Assembly (NCBI GenBank): GCA_951213105.1
Contig: OX578145.1
Coordinates: 122,077,925 to 122,141,924, forward strand
Length of the DNA stretch: 64,000 nt
DNA from: Amaurobius ferox
Lineage: Eukaryota; Arthropoda; Arachnida; Araneae; Amaurobiidae
Reading direction: 5' to 3'
The notes under the pieces: model-generated
Told to the model about the DNA's origin: nothing
What the model saw: the letters and a program-made list of their open reading frames with translations, nothing else
The model's database searches: none
Made by a program: the position numbers and the translations under genes
Shown: positions 20,245 to 31,577 of the stretch, in pieces
Layout of the letters: the number at the start of each line of letters is the position of its first letter
How positions within the stretch are numbered: position 1 is the first letter of the stretch

Positions 20245-21523
20245 GTCAATCATCATTTTATATTTCTACATAAAATCGCAAGCTGAAGTTTTTAACTTTC
20301 TTATAATAACAATATCAATGATAAAAGAAAACATCATAATAATTGAAATAAGAATGTCTGGTTCAATCCCAGAGCCCAGTGGAATTTGATAAATTGGAGC
20401 GAAGTTTAGAGATCTATTTTTTCACTGTTTTTCAGGTTTCTTTGATTTGTGTCGTATGTGCTAAATAGCTGTGAAGAATGAAAGATTTAGTATAGTTTGT
20501 TTGTTTTTTCTGGTTCGATTGATAGTGGTAAAATGAATATGATGAATCAATGGTTGATTGTAAGTGGGTATGAATGTTCCAAGTTCTGTTTTTTTTATCA
20601 AATTTTGGTACTCTTCAGTTAACGAGACGACAGTCAGATTTGGTTGCAATATGGCAACAGACGTTTGTGCAACAGTTGGTCCATAGCAATTTGAACATGA
20701 ATCTATGACCACTTCATGCTTACCATGCTATGTTCGCCGGCTTAAAAAACATCACAGAATCCAGCTCCACTGGCTGTTGGGGCTCGCACATAGCAAAAGC
20801 TGTTTGTGCAACAGGTATTTCATGGCTCATAGACACAGACTTACGTTCAAGCAGCAGACGTAACATGAAAATCACTCTGAGCTATGGACCACCTGTGGCA
20901 CAAATAGCTGTTGCTATGTGCGACCTCCGACAGCTAGCAGGGACAGAGGTTGATCCTGAAAATAGACCCCCACTCATTTTTCAAAGTACGATCCCACATT
21001 GGTGCGATTCTTCCGGTTGCAGTTTCGTTCCGTATACTTCGCCAATTCTGGTAGCCCACGGCTTCTGGTAACCCACTGACATCCAATCAGCGCTCGGCTG
21101 TTTGGAAATCTGCATAGGCAGTCTTGTGTGTATTTCATCAGATCGAATTCGTTGACTCTTGTTTTCACAGATCTTTTTCGATCGATTTGCAAAGATTTAA
21201 ACACGTACAAACTTTTTGGAATAAATATTTAAAACATTTCTCGTAATTCATAGACATTAACATTTTACGCAAATTTTCAATAGATATGCAGGTTCCGGTG
21301 TTAAATGTACGTGTATGTTCAAGAAAACGTGCTGCGGTGTTGAATGTATGTGTAAGAAAACGTGTTCCGGTGTGGATGTAATTAAAAATATGGATATCCA
21401 TTACATAAAGGTTAGTTCTTTTCTTTGTTCATCCCGTGTTTTGAAATTGTCTTTTATATTTTTCCGTGTTTTTAAAATGGGTTTCTTAATTTTAAAGTAT
21501 TGGTTTTTTCTTGAATTTTGTTA
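20245..21523. repeat. Unidentified region with three short diverged copies, two of them inverted
   Basis: Most of this stretch is unrecognised. GCTATGGACCACCTGTGGC (from about 20881, plus), a similar copy reading TGTTGCACAAACAGC on the minus strand (about 20789-20820) and another on the minus strand (about 20638-20690, GCTATGGACCAACTGTTGC) are related, sharing CTATGGACCA and TGTTGC(C/T)AT. A fourth partial copy lies near 24623-24660 (CACAAATAGCTGTT). The translated frames over them also resemble each other (Y-G-P-P-V-A-Q-I-A-V-A versus Y-G-P-T-V-A-Q-T-S-V-A), which may reflect an old inverted duplication, a transposon, or a duplicated coding fragment. I cannot name it. Confidence 0.45.
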
Positions 21524-21574
21524 AAAGTACAAACTTTTTTCTAAGTATCGTTTTCTCTTGAATTTAGTTAAAGT
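21524..21574. repeat. About 48-bp tandem unit, left copy
   Basis: Unit beginning AAGTACAAACTTTTTTCTA and ending TCTTGAATTTAGTTAAAG. The same unit follows the transposon from 24035, twice more in diverged form to about 24180, so the transposon at 21575-24034 landed within a short tandem array. Confidence 0.7.
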
Positions 21575-24034
21575 GGGTCATTCCACAGTATTCATGTGTT
21601 ACGTACGGGACATTTCACAGCAAAATTTTGAGATATTTGTACATTTTTCAATGTCAAAATATAAATGAGAAAGTTTGCAATTATTTTTAATGTATTACAT
21701 ACCACTTCATCTAGATTTCTGTTAAGTTTATTTTTGTTGGAGCCAATAGTTTTTTTTTTTTTAATTAATAAAGTTTTGTTACGTACGGGTCATCACAAAA
21801 AATTGTTTTAAAAGTACCTCCAGCAATTTGGATTTTGCTCCGAATTTATTAAATATTTTCACAAATAAATTTAATGAGTAGAAGCAGAAATATACATTTT
21901 ATTAATTAACTTTAAAATTATTTTTAAAAATTGTGTCATTAATTAATGAAAGCTAATTACTTCTGTTACATACGGGACAAGCCTGTTTGTTACGTACGGG
22001 ACCTATGATATGAAGTAACAGTACTATAAGGAATTGTGAACTAAAATCTATACAAATGTTAATTTAATAAATTTACTAGCTCTATTAATGTATTCAAACT
22101 TGTTTATAATTATGGAAATAAAAATAATTAATGATATCTGAAATATTTTAATTGCTATTATATAAATTAGGATTTTCCATGCATAGCTCCATTTGAAAAG
22201 ATGGTAAACATTTAAAAATAAAATACATGTTTTATACAAGTCCCAGAACATTAATAATGTCTTCAATTTTTTTCACTTCCTCCATTGGCAAAGAAAAATG
22301 TCCCCGGCTATTAATTGAACTTGGTGCTTTTTCGAGCTTAGTCAAAATATTTTTTTTTTTTTTAGGATTTTATCCTTTTCTGGGATGTGTGGCCAGGAAA
22401 ACTTATTTTTGCCTGAAGGTTTCATAAAGGATAGATACAGATATTAACTCCTAGCCACCAATAATCATCGTACATCACAGATACCCAGTCTGATTTTTTC
22501 AGTAACTCAGTACATGCATCTGAGCTAGGCTCTTTATCTTCTACAGGGCATAAAATCTTTATCTCTTCATCAGGATCCTTTTTATCAGAAAAACAAGAAT
22601 GCTTCCAAAGGCCCAGACTGTCCAAGTCTATTGGTTGCGCAAAATGCATGCTATGCATACCTGATATCGAAGTAGCACCTTCCCATTTTTCAATTAATGC
22701 AAACTTAGTTATGCATATCTGAATGTCTGCTCCACTTATGTATTTAACATTTATACAGGGTGCCTCTTTTTCCGCAACTTTAGAAAACTCCATTGCTGTA
22801 TTTATTACGTACTGCTTGCGCAATATACTTAACCAAAAGTTTCTCTTAACTACAGCTCCTAAACCATCCACTGCACCTTTTCCGTGTGCAGTTCCGAAAA
22901 AGTTCCAGTCTGCACTAACCCCATGGTAATGCATGTGAAGCATTAAATTTTGCATGTTGTACCGATTCTTAAACTGGGCACCACATCCATCCGACTAGAA
23001 ATGAATGTGACTAAATGCCACTGTTTGTTTCAAATCTTCAATTATTGCAGAATTGAATGCAAATACTGCATATTTTGTATGATTAAGGTCGTCAGAAACG
23101 ACAACATAGTTTTTATGTCCTAGTTCGAGAGTTTCATTATTTCTATAATATATAATACAGGTAAATAATGTTACTTGGGTTGAGTTCCAGTGAGCTGCCA
23201 TAATTTCCCATTGCTGTTTTAGCGTAAAATTTTCCGCAAAATCTTCATAAATAATTATATGCCTAACCTGTAGGGGTTTTTTGAGGTATTTAAACTCTGC
23301 AAGTTGTTTTTGTGCAGTATAAACATGCAAAGCAAAAGGGTTCAAAAGGCTGATTAATTCTTCCTTTGCCTGAAGTAAATAGTAAACAATTAGTTCTTTC
23401 TTCATTTTTCCTTCAATTCATTTCCATTGATAAAAGTTATAGTCTAAAAATTAAATTTTTGAAGTTTTAAATCAAAATTCTGCATTTTGTCCCATACGTA
23501 ACAGATTTGTCCTGTACGTAACATTTTTATTTATCATACCCAGCTTCTAAATGAAAAGATACAATATTTTTAATTGAATAATTCAGGAAGCTAGTTCACC
23601 AGTTGAAGAGGAAAAAAAAAACTGTTCAGTTGTCATCAGTATTATCAGTTAAAAAATTAAAAATAAGCTCAAGATTGTTTCGTACGGGACAAAAAGAAAG
23701 TAATCATTGAAAGTTTATGATAAAATATTTTTTTAACTTTTTTCTTTTTATTTCATATAATGTTACTATTAAAAGGGTTTAATGAAACATAGGAACTTTG
23801 AAATAAAATAAAATATTTTTTGAGTTATAGTTAAAAATATAATGTCCCGTACATAACAAATTTTTCTATATGGCTGCAAACAAAATGCTCTAATTTTTGT
23901 TTGGTTAAAAATATAGATTTTCTGTTGATAAATTTTAATAGAAGGGATTTCAAGCTTTAAAATGATGTATTACACTTAATTTTTTATACATTTTTTTTTT
24001 CAAACTTGTGAAGCCAAATACTGTGGAATGACCC
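21575..24034 (-). mobile_element. Unclassified TIR transposon with repeated GTTACGTACGGGAC motifs
   Basis: A 2460-bp element with perfect 16-bp terminal inverted repeats (GGGTCATTCCACAGTA at 21575-21590 and its reverse complement at 24019-24034) and AAGT on both sides (21571-21574, 24035-24038), a likely 4-bp target duplication. GTTACGTACGGGAC or close variants occur at 21598, 21778, 21965 and 21989 (plus), 23677 (plus, GTTTCGTACGGGAC), and on the minus strand at 23489, 23509 and 23844. They lie only in the end regions, none in the transposase-like frame, and the outermost left copy is 8 bp inside the terminal repeat. This is the layout expected of subterminal transposase-binding sites. I cannot assign the superfamily. 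Confidence 0.82.
22422..23405 (-). pseudogene. Transposase fragment of the GTTACGTACGGGAC element, one stop codon
   Basis: A minus-strand frame of 327 codons interrupted only by a TAG at 22995-22997, where related proteins in my memory carry Trp or Tyr before S-D-G, so a single TGG-to-TAG change is plausible. Motifs in order: I-I-Y-E-D-F-A-E-N-F-T (about residues 50-60), A-A-H-W-N-S-T-Q-V-T-L-F (about 70-81), S-D-G-C-G-A-Q-F-K-N-R-Y after the stop, then F-F-G-T-A-H-G-K-G-A-V-D-G-L-G. I recall this D-F-A-E-N ... S-D-G ... Q-F-K-N ... H-G-K-G-x-x-D-G series from uncharacterised proteins of arthropods and cnidarians; the acidic residues could form a DDE/D-type centre. Those proteins are longer at the N-terminus; here nothing coding is seen upstream of 23405, so this copy is also truncated. 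Function as transposase is inferred from the terminal repeats around it. Confidence 0.65.
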
Positions 24035-24180
24035 AAGTACAAACTTTTTTCTAAGTATTGTTTTCTCTTGAATTTAGTTAAAGAACAAACTTTTTTCTAA
24101 GTATCACTTTTCTTAAATTTTGTTAAAGTACAATCTTTTTTCTAAGTATCGTTTTTTCTTAAATTTTGTTAAAGTATTGT
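24035..24180. repeat. About 48-bp tandem units, right part
   Basis: Two to three diverged copies of the unit AAGTACAAACTTTTTTCTA...TTAGTTAAAG follow the right end of the transposon (24035, about 24083, about 24127). Confidence 0.7.
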
Positions 24181-25121
24181 CTTTTTTTTAATTTTTATAA
24201 GTTTTTGATATTGATTTAAATTCAAAAAATATTTTAAGTATCGAGTGTTTCAATATGGTTTCTAAAATTTAATTATTCTGCCATTACGCAATATTTTTAA
24301 AATGCGCAAAAATCTTATTTTGTAATATTTTTGAGTATTATTCACTCTTATTTATATTCAATTGCAATATCATTTAACAAAATTCCAGTTCATAAAATTA
24401 TGAAATACGACGTCACTTTGGTAGGAGGAGCCTATTTTAAAACACGGGAATATATGTCACTTCAGTTGGGAGGAGTAAATTTCAAAGCACGGAGAAACAA
24501 GCCAATTTGGTGCAATTTTGTACTTAAAAGAGTGGGGGTCTATTTTTAGAATTTATCGGGACAGATTCTGTGATGTTTTTTTAGCGGGCGTAGATCCATG
24601 TTCGAATTACTAAAGATCAACTATTACACAAATAGCTGTTTCCACATAGTGACCTTCGACAAAGAATGACTGGTGCCTAGTTAACCAAAAAGTACACAAA
24701 TTTCTTCTAAGTATCAACATTTATAAATGTAGTTTCATTTTTTATCAAAATTCTTCAAAGTATCAACTTTAAAAAAAAAAAATACTGGAAATGCTTTTTC
24801 ATAAGCTAAAAATGCCTATTAAAAGCATTTTGCGCCGTAAAAGAATTAGCGCCAAATTCGGGACAGTACCGGTCATTGGGAAAATGCCGATTTTCTTTAC
24901 ATTTGGCGGGAAACGCAATCAACGCGTCTATAGAAAATAATATCACCCACAGTTACTGTAACAATTAAATGCAATACGATAACAAGATGGACAGCTGAAT
25001 TACATAAAACAAGTAGAATTTCTATGTTACCCGCGACTGGAGGATTTATAGTAACATAATCCATTACATTTAACAAAATTAAACTTCTTCTTCCGAGATT
25101 ATGGACCCCTCAGGTTAAATT
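24181..25121. other. AT-rich stretch, no gene recognised
   Basis: No convincing open frame. It includes the short relic near 24623 related to the copies at 20.6-20.9 kb, and a GC-richer patch at 24828-24930 with GCGCC/GGCGGG motifs that I cannot assign. Confidence 0.5.
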
Positions 25122-25497
25122 CTAGTATACGTTACGAGGTGGATTGGCGATATAGGCGACATTTGGGAGGGCGATAAAGTTGCTATTGTGTAGTTGTAGA
25201 TTTGGCGAGATTTGTTAGGTGGTAGGTTTTTAGCCATTTTGGAATTCGTGGTGTGATATTGCGGGAGTTTGAGATTTGTGAATGGGTGTGAATTTGTGAG
25301 GTTAAAGATGTCTGATGAATATTTAAAACCGAAATTTTTTTGGATTTTGGAATCAAAGGGAAAACGCGCAGTTGTTGACTGGTGTATCGGAGCAGGCTTG
25401 TTTTGGCGTTGGAAACCATTTGGCAACAAGCGTCAACGCATCATTTCGGCGTTGGCGACATTTTTCAAAATCGCGCCAAGTCTGTAACGTATACTAG
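25122..25497. mobile_element. Short MITE-like element with 14-bp inverted ends
   Basis: CTAGTATACGTTAC (25122-25135) and its exact reverse complement GTAACGTATACTAG (25484-25497) bound 376 bp. Just inside both ends are TGGCGA/TCGCC-type motifs (GATTGGCGATATAGGCGAC on the left, GGCGTTGGCGACATTTTTC on the right). No clear target duplication was found. The 104-codon minus frame inside it is low-complexity and not convincing as a protein. Confidence 0.6.
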
Positions 25498-26630
25498 GAT
25501 CTTACCGACACCTCATAAACTAAAAATCAACTCAAATACACCTAAAGAACTAAATGCTATTTAAGTGTACATCCAAAGAAGTTCAAAAGTAAAATCATTT
25601 ATAGAAAAAAAAATTGTAGAACGCAAACTATTTTAAAATGTAACAAGTTCAAAAATTTGAAATATTTTAATACTATTACCATAACACAAAAAGCAACACC
25701 TGGAATACTTAGGTTTGAGTAAGTTTTAAAACTGTACATACCTTACTGGAATTTGAATGGCTCATTTTTGTACACAATATGTAAACGTAAAAATAAGAAA
25801 ATTTCATAAACACAAAATGTTTAAATCACATTCTGCATTACTGAGTTGTTTCCTTCCTGCTCTCCAGCTTTACAATTTAAAAAACGTTTTTCTATACGTC
25901 ATGAATAACCGAAAGTTTCAAATTCGTAAATTATCGCACGTCTTAAATGAATGAATTATTTGTAATTGATAATTATCTTCAAAAATAATTTAGAAAAAAA
26001 AACTAAATTGAAACTCAAATGATCTATAGATGGCGCTGATGCTTGTCAATAAGCAAAGACGGTGTGCAAAGTTAGCATGAAGGCATAATAAACTTCAATC
26101 GTTACCGTTTTCATTAATTTTTCATTCTGATTAGAGTAATTTCCGACATTTTTTTCTATTATGATTTTCAAAATCAACCTCAAAATCTTACCAAATAATT
26201 TGGATGTGATGTTTTGTCAACTGTGAGCTGTGTACACCACCTTTTCCACTGGTACTGTAATAACTCATTTCTGCATTCAATATTCATTTAGCAACAATTA
26301 AAAACTGTTTTAGATCGACTTAATTAATTAATTTGTTTATATATACATTATGTATTTCGTATTATTGGTCTTGTATAAGACTAATTAATATATATCACGC
26401 TGTTTGTTCCGCCTTGAATTTCACGATTTGTTGCCTCTCCTATAATCAAGGCTTCAAGTATACTTTACAATTGTATTTTTATTTAACTTATGCATTATAT
26501 TTCGTTTAATGTATAGAAAGGCTAAATGAACACTGCCATTTATAAGAGCTCTGCAAACTTTCTAATATTTTAGGAAATAAGAAAATTCAACTACATCCTA
26601 CAGATCAATCAGGATAAGTACCGTTTAGGG
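25498..26630. other. Unassigned AT-rich region left of a hAT element
   Basis: No recognised gene. The segment 26405-26520 (GAATTTCACGATTTGTTGCC, then ACAATTGTATTTTTATTTAA) is a diverged copy of 30770-30890 on the other side of the hAT element, which suggests a local duplication older than that insertion. Confidence 0.45.
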
Positions 26631-26943
26631 CAGACCCGGATTAAGCATATCTGTGGCCCAGGGCCAGAACTTAGAGTGGAGGCCCCTGTTCACTGTAAAT
26701 TTTGCAAATTTCTTTCTTCGCAATAATATACGTACAGCAATAGTACTAACTTGTAAAACGTATACTTAAATATGTACAAATGACTAAAATTGTTTTAATA
26801 ATCACCAGTTGGATGATTCCAACGAATATTACATTTGTTTTTGACATCAAATGTTTACATTCTTTACAACATATAAGAGGGGGACTGTGACATAACGATT
26901 TGTTGAGAAACAAATTAGAAGAAGACTCAAGACACATTCTGGC

Positions 26944-29880
26944 CTACACAATCTTTTTTCTTGACTTTTTAGTAGCAAAATCATCAATTATATCGTTAAA
27001 GTCCATTACTTTAAATAACTCGTTTTTAATGCTTAAAATGCTTAGGTCGTTTAATTTCTCCAGCTTCATCACACTGCGTTTTTCGGATTTTATAATTTTT
27101 AACTTCGAAAATGAACGTTCACCACTTACATTGGAAACCATTATGAAACTATATATTCGCAACCCTATTTCTATGTTAGTGAAAGCAGATGAAATTCCAC
27201 TTCATGCATATAAAGGTTTTGTAGGTTCAGTCTCCTTCTTTTCTCCTGTATGTATCTCATCTGGAACTCCATGAATCTGGAACCTGTTTCTCCATTATCG
27301 TCTTCATCACTCTCCTCTTCTTCGTCATCAGCAGAGATGTCCATAAAGAGCACTGCTGTCTCAGGATAATTTGCATTAATGTATACTTTGACATGGATGC
27401 ATTCTTCTGCAAGTTCTTTTCCATCAACATCATCTTTGTATATTTTTGCAAAACATTCACTATGCTTTCTTACAGATTCTTCCTCTAAGAAAAGCAGATC
27501 CTCAAAGAATCCAAAAATCTCAAAAATGTTTCGGTAAGCTTTAGATCGAGCATCAAAGTTATTAATTAAACTGTCTTTCACAGGAAGGAAAGTTTCAATC
27601 TTCATCTTTTCTTTACCAGATAAAACAACATCTGGGGTACCTTCGTTATCATAAAATGTCAATCTAGAACTTCGTTTTTTTTGTTCGGATTATGGAATCC
27701 TGGTAATTAGGCTCTTTTTTCGATGTGGCCAAGGCTTCATACCAATCATAGCTTTCCCTCTTCTCCTGAATATAGGCGACAAGCAATGTTACAGTTGATT
27801 TTTGCAGAGAAGTATTGACTTTATTAATTCTTCTTAATAAATCACACCAAAAGTATGTGAGGAAGAGTGTCTCAAATCTCTCCATATACTGTTTTAGGCC
27901 TTCAGCTTTCAATCTCGTTTCAGATGATTCAAGCAAGTCTGATGACATGGAATTTAATGTTGCCTCAATAGCTGGGTAGCTCTCTTTCAAGGTTATGACT
28001 GCATCTGCTCTAGCAGACCACCGGGTATCAGATAAATTTTTCAGAATTTTCTTTTTTGAACCTAACATGGATGAGAGAATTCCCCATTGATGAGTTGAGG
28101 AATTAACAAGAAAGATCAATCATGCTTATAGCATTGATTATGAAACACTTTCCAACTTCAATGCAATTTTCTTTAAACATGTCTAAAATGCAATACATTC
28201 CTCGGTAATATTTCAAAACTTATCACAATACTACATTAATTTATTATATTTGAAACCTTAAACCCTCATCGAAAAAAATTAACTTCATTCAAATGACGGC
28301 ATTAAAGTATAAATTGCCTGGTTTAAACATCTCTAAAATTTGATACATTCCTCGGTGATAATTTTAGAATTATCATAATACTACGATAATTTATTATATT
28401 TGAAAACTTCATCGAAAACAACTGAAATTGATTCAAATGACGTCATAAAAAAATAACACGCCTGGCTCTCTCTATAAAAGCAATATTTCATTCATAAATA
28501 ATTCCCCCATTCATGTCATTCATCAGAATACTATAATAATCTATTTTATTTAAAAATTAAGACCATGGAGCTACAAATAAGTTAACTCTATGCTTAAAAC
28601 TTCATCGAAAAATATCGTCCTTCTCTTTCTACAATCAATGAATACTTCATTCATATCAGCTAAGCAGACTCCATGGACTAAATGATTTTGTGTTAAAGAA
28701 TTACAGCGATTCTAATACAACTCATTCTACATATTTTGCTGTTTACATTTTACATAGGTGAAAAATAGGCTTAATAGTAGAAATAATCATATTTGGATGA
28801 GCATTTAAACTGAAATATATTGTCATTGCGTTGTTTCAGTATGTAGATGCACAGAATTTAGGCAGAAATAAAGTAGTTTTAGGACGGATACAACACTCAA
28901 TATGAATTAAAAAGAACTTTAAAAATCACGATTTTGACACAAGATGGATGCCATATATCATTTTGAAGTGGGTCATGTGATCGTTTCATATCATGGACAC
29001 GTGATCGCTTCATATAAAAGGTGTTATTATTATTTTAATTTTTATTTAAAAAACTACTGAATATATTTTGCTGAATTTTTTTTTATATATTTTATGGAAC
29101 AATTTGAATACTGCCTAAAATTTTCGAAGCAATTTGTGAATTTTATATCCGCTTAAAAAATGCTTGAAAAATTAGGTCCCATAGGGTTCAATGTATTCCA
29201 TTTCTTCAACCCGGGTTCAATCCAAAACTAATTGGGTGATATTATTCATTTATATTCCCATAGGTCCTATAGACCGTCTGAACAACATACTAAAATTTCA
29301 TTTTGTTTAAGTCATTTTTACGGCAGTTATCGTGCTAACGGACAGACAGACAGACAGACAGAATGAACAAAGTCATAAACACTTTTCAACTTTGTTGTAA
29401 AGTGTTAAAAAAGGTGATTTTGTACGAAGTCAAAAAATGCAGCAACTTCTCTGCAGACACCCACAAGATTCAAGGTGTGAGCTGCACATGGTATGAATAA
29501 TGCCAAAGGGTTTTCCACCTTGATTCTGGCCTGAAGTCCATTGTACCTGCCGCTCATGTTAGACACGTTATCGTAAGATTGACCTCTGAAGTTAGACAGG
29601 GAAATTTGGTTTTCCTTCAGAAGTCCAGTAACTTCTGCATAGTGCTGAAAAGATTTTCAGCACTATGTCCATAAATTGGTATGAACTTTAAAAACCTTTC
29701 TACAGAGACGTCACTTCTTACATATCTAATTATGAAAGTCAGTTGATCTATGCGAGATACATCAGGCGTAGAGTCCACAGATATCGAATAGTACTTTGCT
29801 TGTTTCTCTTCATCCACAATTGCTGCTAACAACTTCTGACCCATGACGTTTATGACCTCATCACAAGTTGTGTTATTCAC
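26944..29880 (-). pseudogene. hAT transposase (DUF4371/ZMYM1-like), interrupted
   Basis: Pieces in coding order on the minus strand: 29880-29617 (V-I-N-V-M-G-Q-K-L-L-A-A-I-V, then Y-S-I-S-V-D-S-T-P-D-V-S, D-Q-L-T-F-I-I-R-Y-V), the DUF4371 region with the first catalytic Asp. A shifted stretch down to about 29410 follows (F-I-P-C-A-A-H-T-L-N-L-V-G-V). Repeat B comes next, then 28119-27664 (F-L-V-N-S-S-T-H-Q-W-G-I-L, then L-S-D-T-R-W-S-A-R), then 27662-27171, then after another shift 27162-26944 (V-S-N-V-S-G-E-R-S-F-S-K-L-K, the hAT dimerisation motif). Three or more frame breaks plus the insertion make it inactive. Motif order matches TTF-type/ZMYM1-like transposases. The plus-strand frame at 26900-27274 is a shadow. 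Confidence 0.87.
28106..29408 (+). repeat. Repeat B, copy 1, inserted in the hAT transposase
   Basis: A noncoding repeat of about 1.3 kb starting (A)ACAAGAAAGATCAATCATGC and ending with a hairpin: ACACTTTTCAAC, short loop, GTTGTAAAGTGT then TAA. A (GACA)n microsatellite and CGTGCTAACG lie just inside that end, preceded (read inward) by an ACGATAACTGCCG box on the minus strand. It separates two parts of the hAT transposase, so its borders are those of an insertion. There are five other copies in the window. No coding capacity. The terminal hairpin and lack of inverted ends recall nonautonomous Helitron/Helentron-type elements, but this is an inference. Confidence 0.78.
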
Positions 29881-30153
29881 TATTTGTGTTATTCACTAAA
29901 TATTTTCTACACTTTATTAACTGTAAAGTGTGTTTCGAAAGTTAATTCTGAAAAATGTATAAGATAAATTTTTATTTTGGAAGAAAAGCTACACGTTTAT
30001 ACCGTCGAAATTTAATTCATAAAATATTATATTTATATTATATTTTTAATTTATATATAATATAAATTTCATGCCACTTGGGGGCCCCCAAGAGTCGGGG
30101 GCCCCGAGCCTTGGCCCGGTTGGCCTCGTGGTTAATCCGGCCCTGGTTTAGGG

Positions 30154-31577
30154 TAAACATTTAGTATCATACAGGTATATTGTACGTATAATTTCGATCA
30201 TTTGTTTACTATTTGATATGGCATGCAATAACTAGAAAATGGGTTACAAAGTCAGTTGTGTTATATAAGATATCCTATTGCATTATCCCTGTGGTATGAT
30301 CAACTGTAAATTCATGTATTGTAATAAAAGTGAAATAATTTCTTTATTTGAATATGTAATCCTGCAATGAAATAATTATGGAGTATCATTCTGTGTATTT
30401 CTGTGTATCTTTTTACAGTAGTATATGCAATTTTTAAGAAAGATTTAAGCTACTATAAAAGAACAAAGAACATATCAATGCAACATACAGCTGTTTCGAG
30501 AATGCGCTGGATCCCCTTTGTCAGTTCAAGAGAACCAACAAATTCAAGTCCAAAAGAGGAAAGGGCTGGAAAGGAAGAAGCAGGGGGATTATGTACCAAA
30601 GACGTGGATTAATTGAGAGCAGGATGAAGAGGACCAGAAAGCAGCATAAAGAAGTATGCTGAAACATGAAAGTTTTATATTGGAATTTCTATATATACTC
30701 TATGTTATAAAAATGCCAGCAAACTTTTCGATGCTTTTTGGTTAAAACTTCTAAACATATCCTGTCTTAAATTTCAAGATTTGTTTCCTTTATTTTTATA
30801 TGAACACTGTTTCAGGTTCACAATTGCATTTTATTTAACTTATGTTTCTTAAAAAGAGTGTTTTATTTTGTTTAATGGATGCTTTTATGTAATACAAGCA
30901 CTGTTTTAAAGATCATTCATAACCAGAATTGTTATACTATATTCTTTGATGTCCATATGTTGTGATCGTACATTGATGTTTACTTATGATTATGGGAAGG
31001 GAGTGGTGTCAATACTATAAATTAAGAAATACACATTTTAATTTTCATTGAAAGGTTTATTAATTTTTTATCTAACATTTTATATTTCCAAATTCTCATT
31101 TTTTGAAAATTTCACAAACCACCTGATCTTGTAATACCTCTAGTTGCTTTTACTTAAATGCTTATTTTCTCTGAACTTAGGTTTTAGAGATGTTTTATTG
31201 TTTCAAGTATTTAAATATTTATTTACGAATGCTTAAAATACAATCTTCGGAAAACTGTAACTTTTGGAAATAAAGTAATAAAAATTCGTATATGACGTTT
31301 CATATTTTTGAGATTTGTGAAAGGCGAAATTAATTTCGTTCTAAAGTCGTAACTTTCCTCAATCGGAAAAGTTTCCATCAAAAGAACTGAAATTATAATC
31401 TCCTTTATCTATATAGAGATAAAGGGGGTTTAGCACCGGGACTTGTGGGATTTTAGCAGACTACAACTTACAGTCCCCCCCCCCTTCCCAAACGAAAACA
31501 AATTCCAGACCGTCTATTCCCGCAATGCTTTGACAAACTTATTTAAAAAAAAAATAAATTTAGTTACCTTTACTTAC
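30154..31577. other. Region right of the hAT element; one weak exon candidate
   Basis: AT-rich. A candidate terminal exon on the plus strand begins after a good polypyrimidine tract and AG at about 30418 and holds a GC-richer stretch (30490-30660). Three frames over it are open for 40-60 codons, one ending in K-K-Q-G-D-Y-V-P-K-T-W-I-N then stop at about 30611. I recognise none of them and cannot choose. The rest has no gene. 31420-31500 holds a GC-richer patch with a C-run. Confidence 0.3.

Larger units (their letters stand above)
26631..30145 (-). mobile_element. hAT transposon (ZMYM1/DUF4371 type), with repeat B inside
   Basis: Ends are CAGACCCGGATTAAGC on the left and CAGGGCCGGATTAACC read inward from the right. 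Both sides carry the identical 8-bp duplication GTTTAGGG (26623-26630 and 30146-30153). The transposase is on the minus strand and broken. A noncoding repeat B copy (28106-29408) is inserted in it. Excluding that, the element is about 2.2 kb, short for this group, and the N-terminal zinc-finger part is missing. Confidence 0.9.

Noticed and set aside
29190..29240. GGGTTCAATCC resembling a tRNA B box (also at 34.7, 36.0 and 50.3 kb)
   Set aside because: Part of the repeat B body; no A box at the proper spacing and no cloverleaf. No convincing tRNA gene was found in the window.
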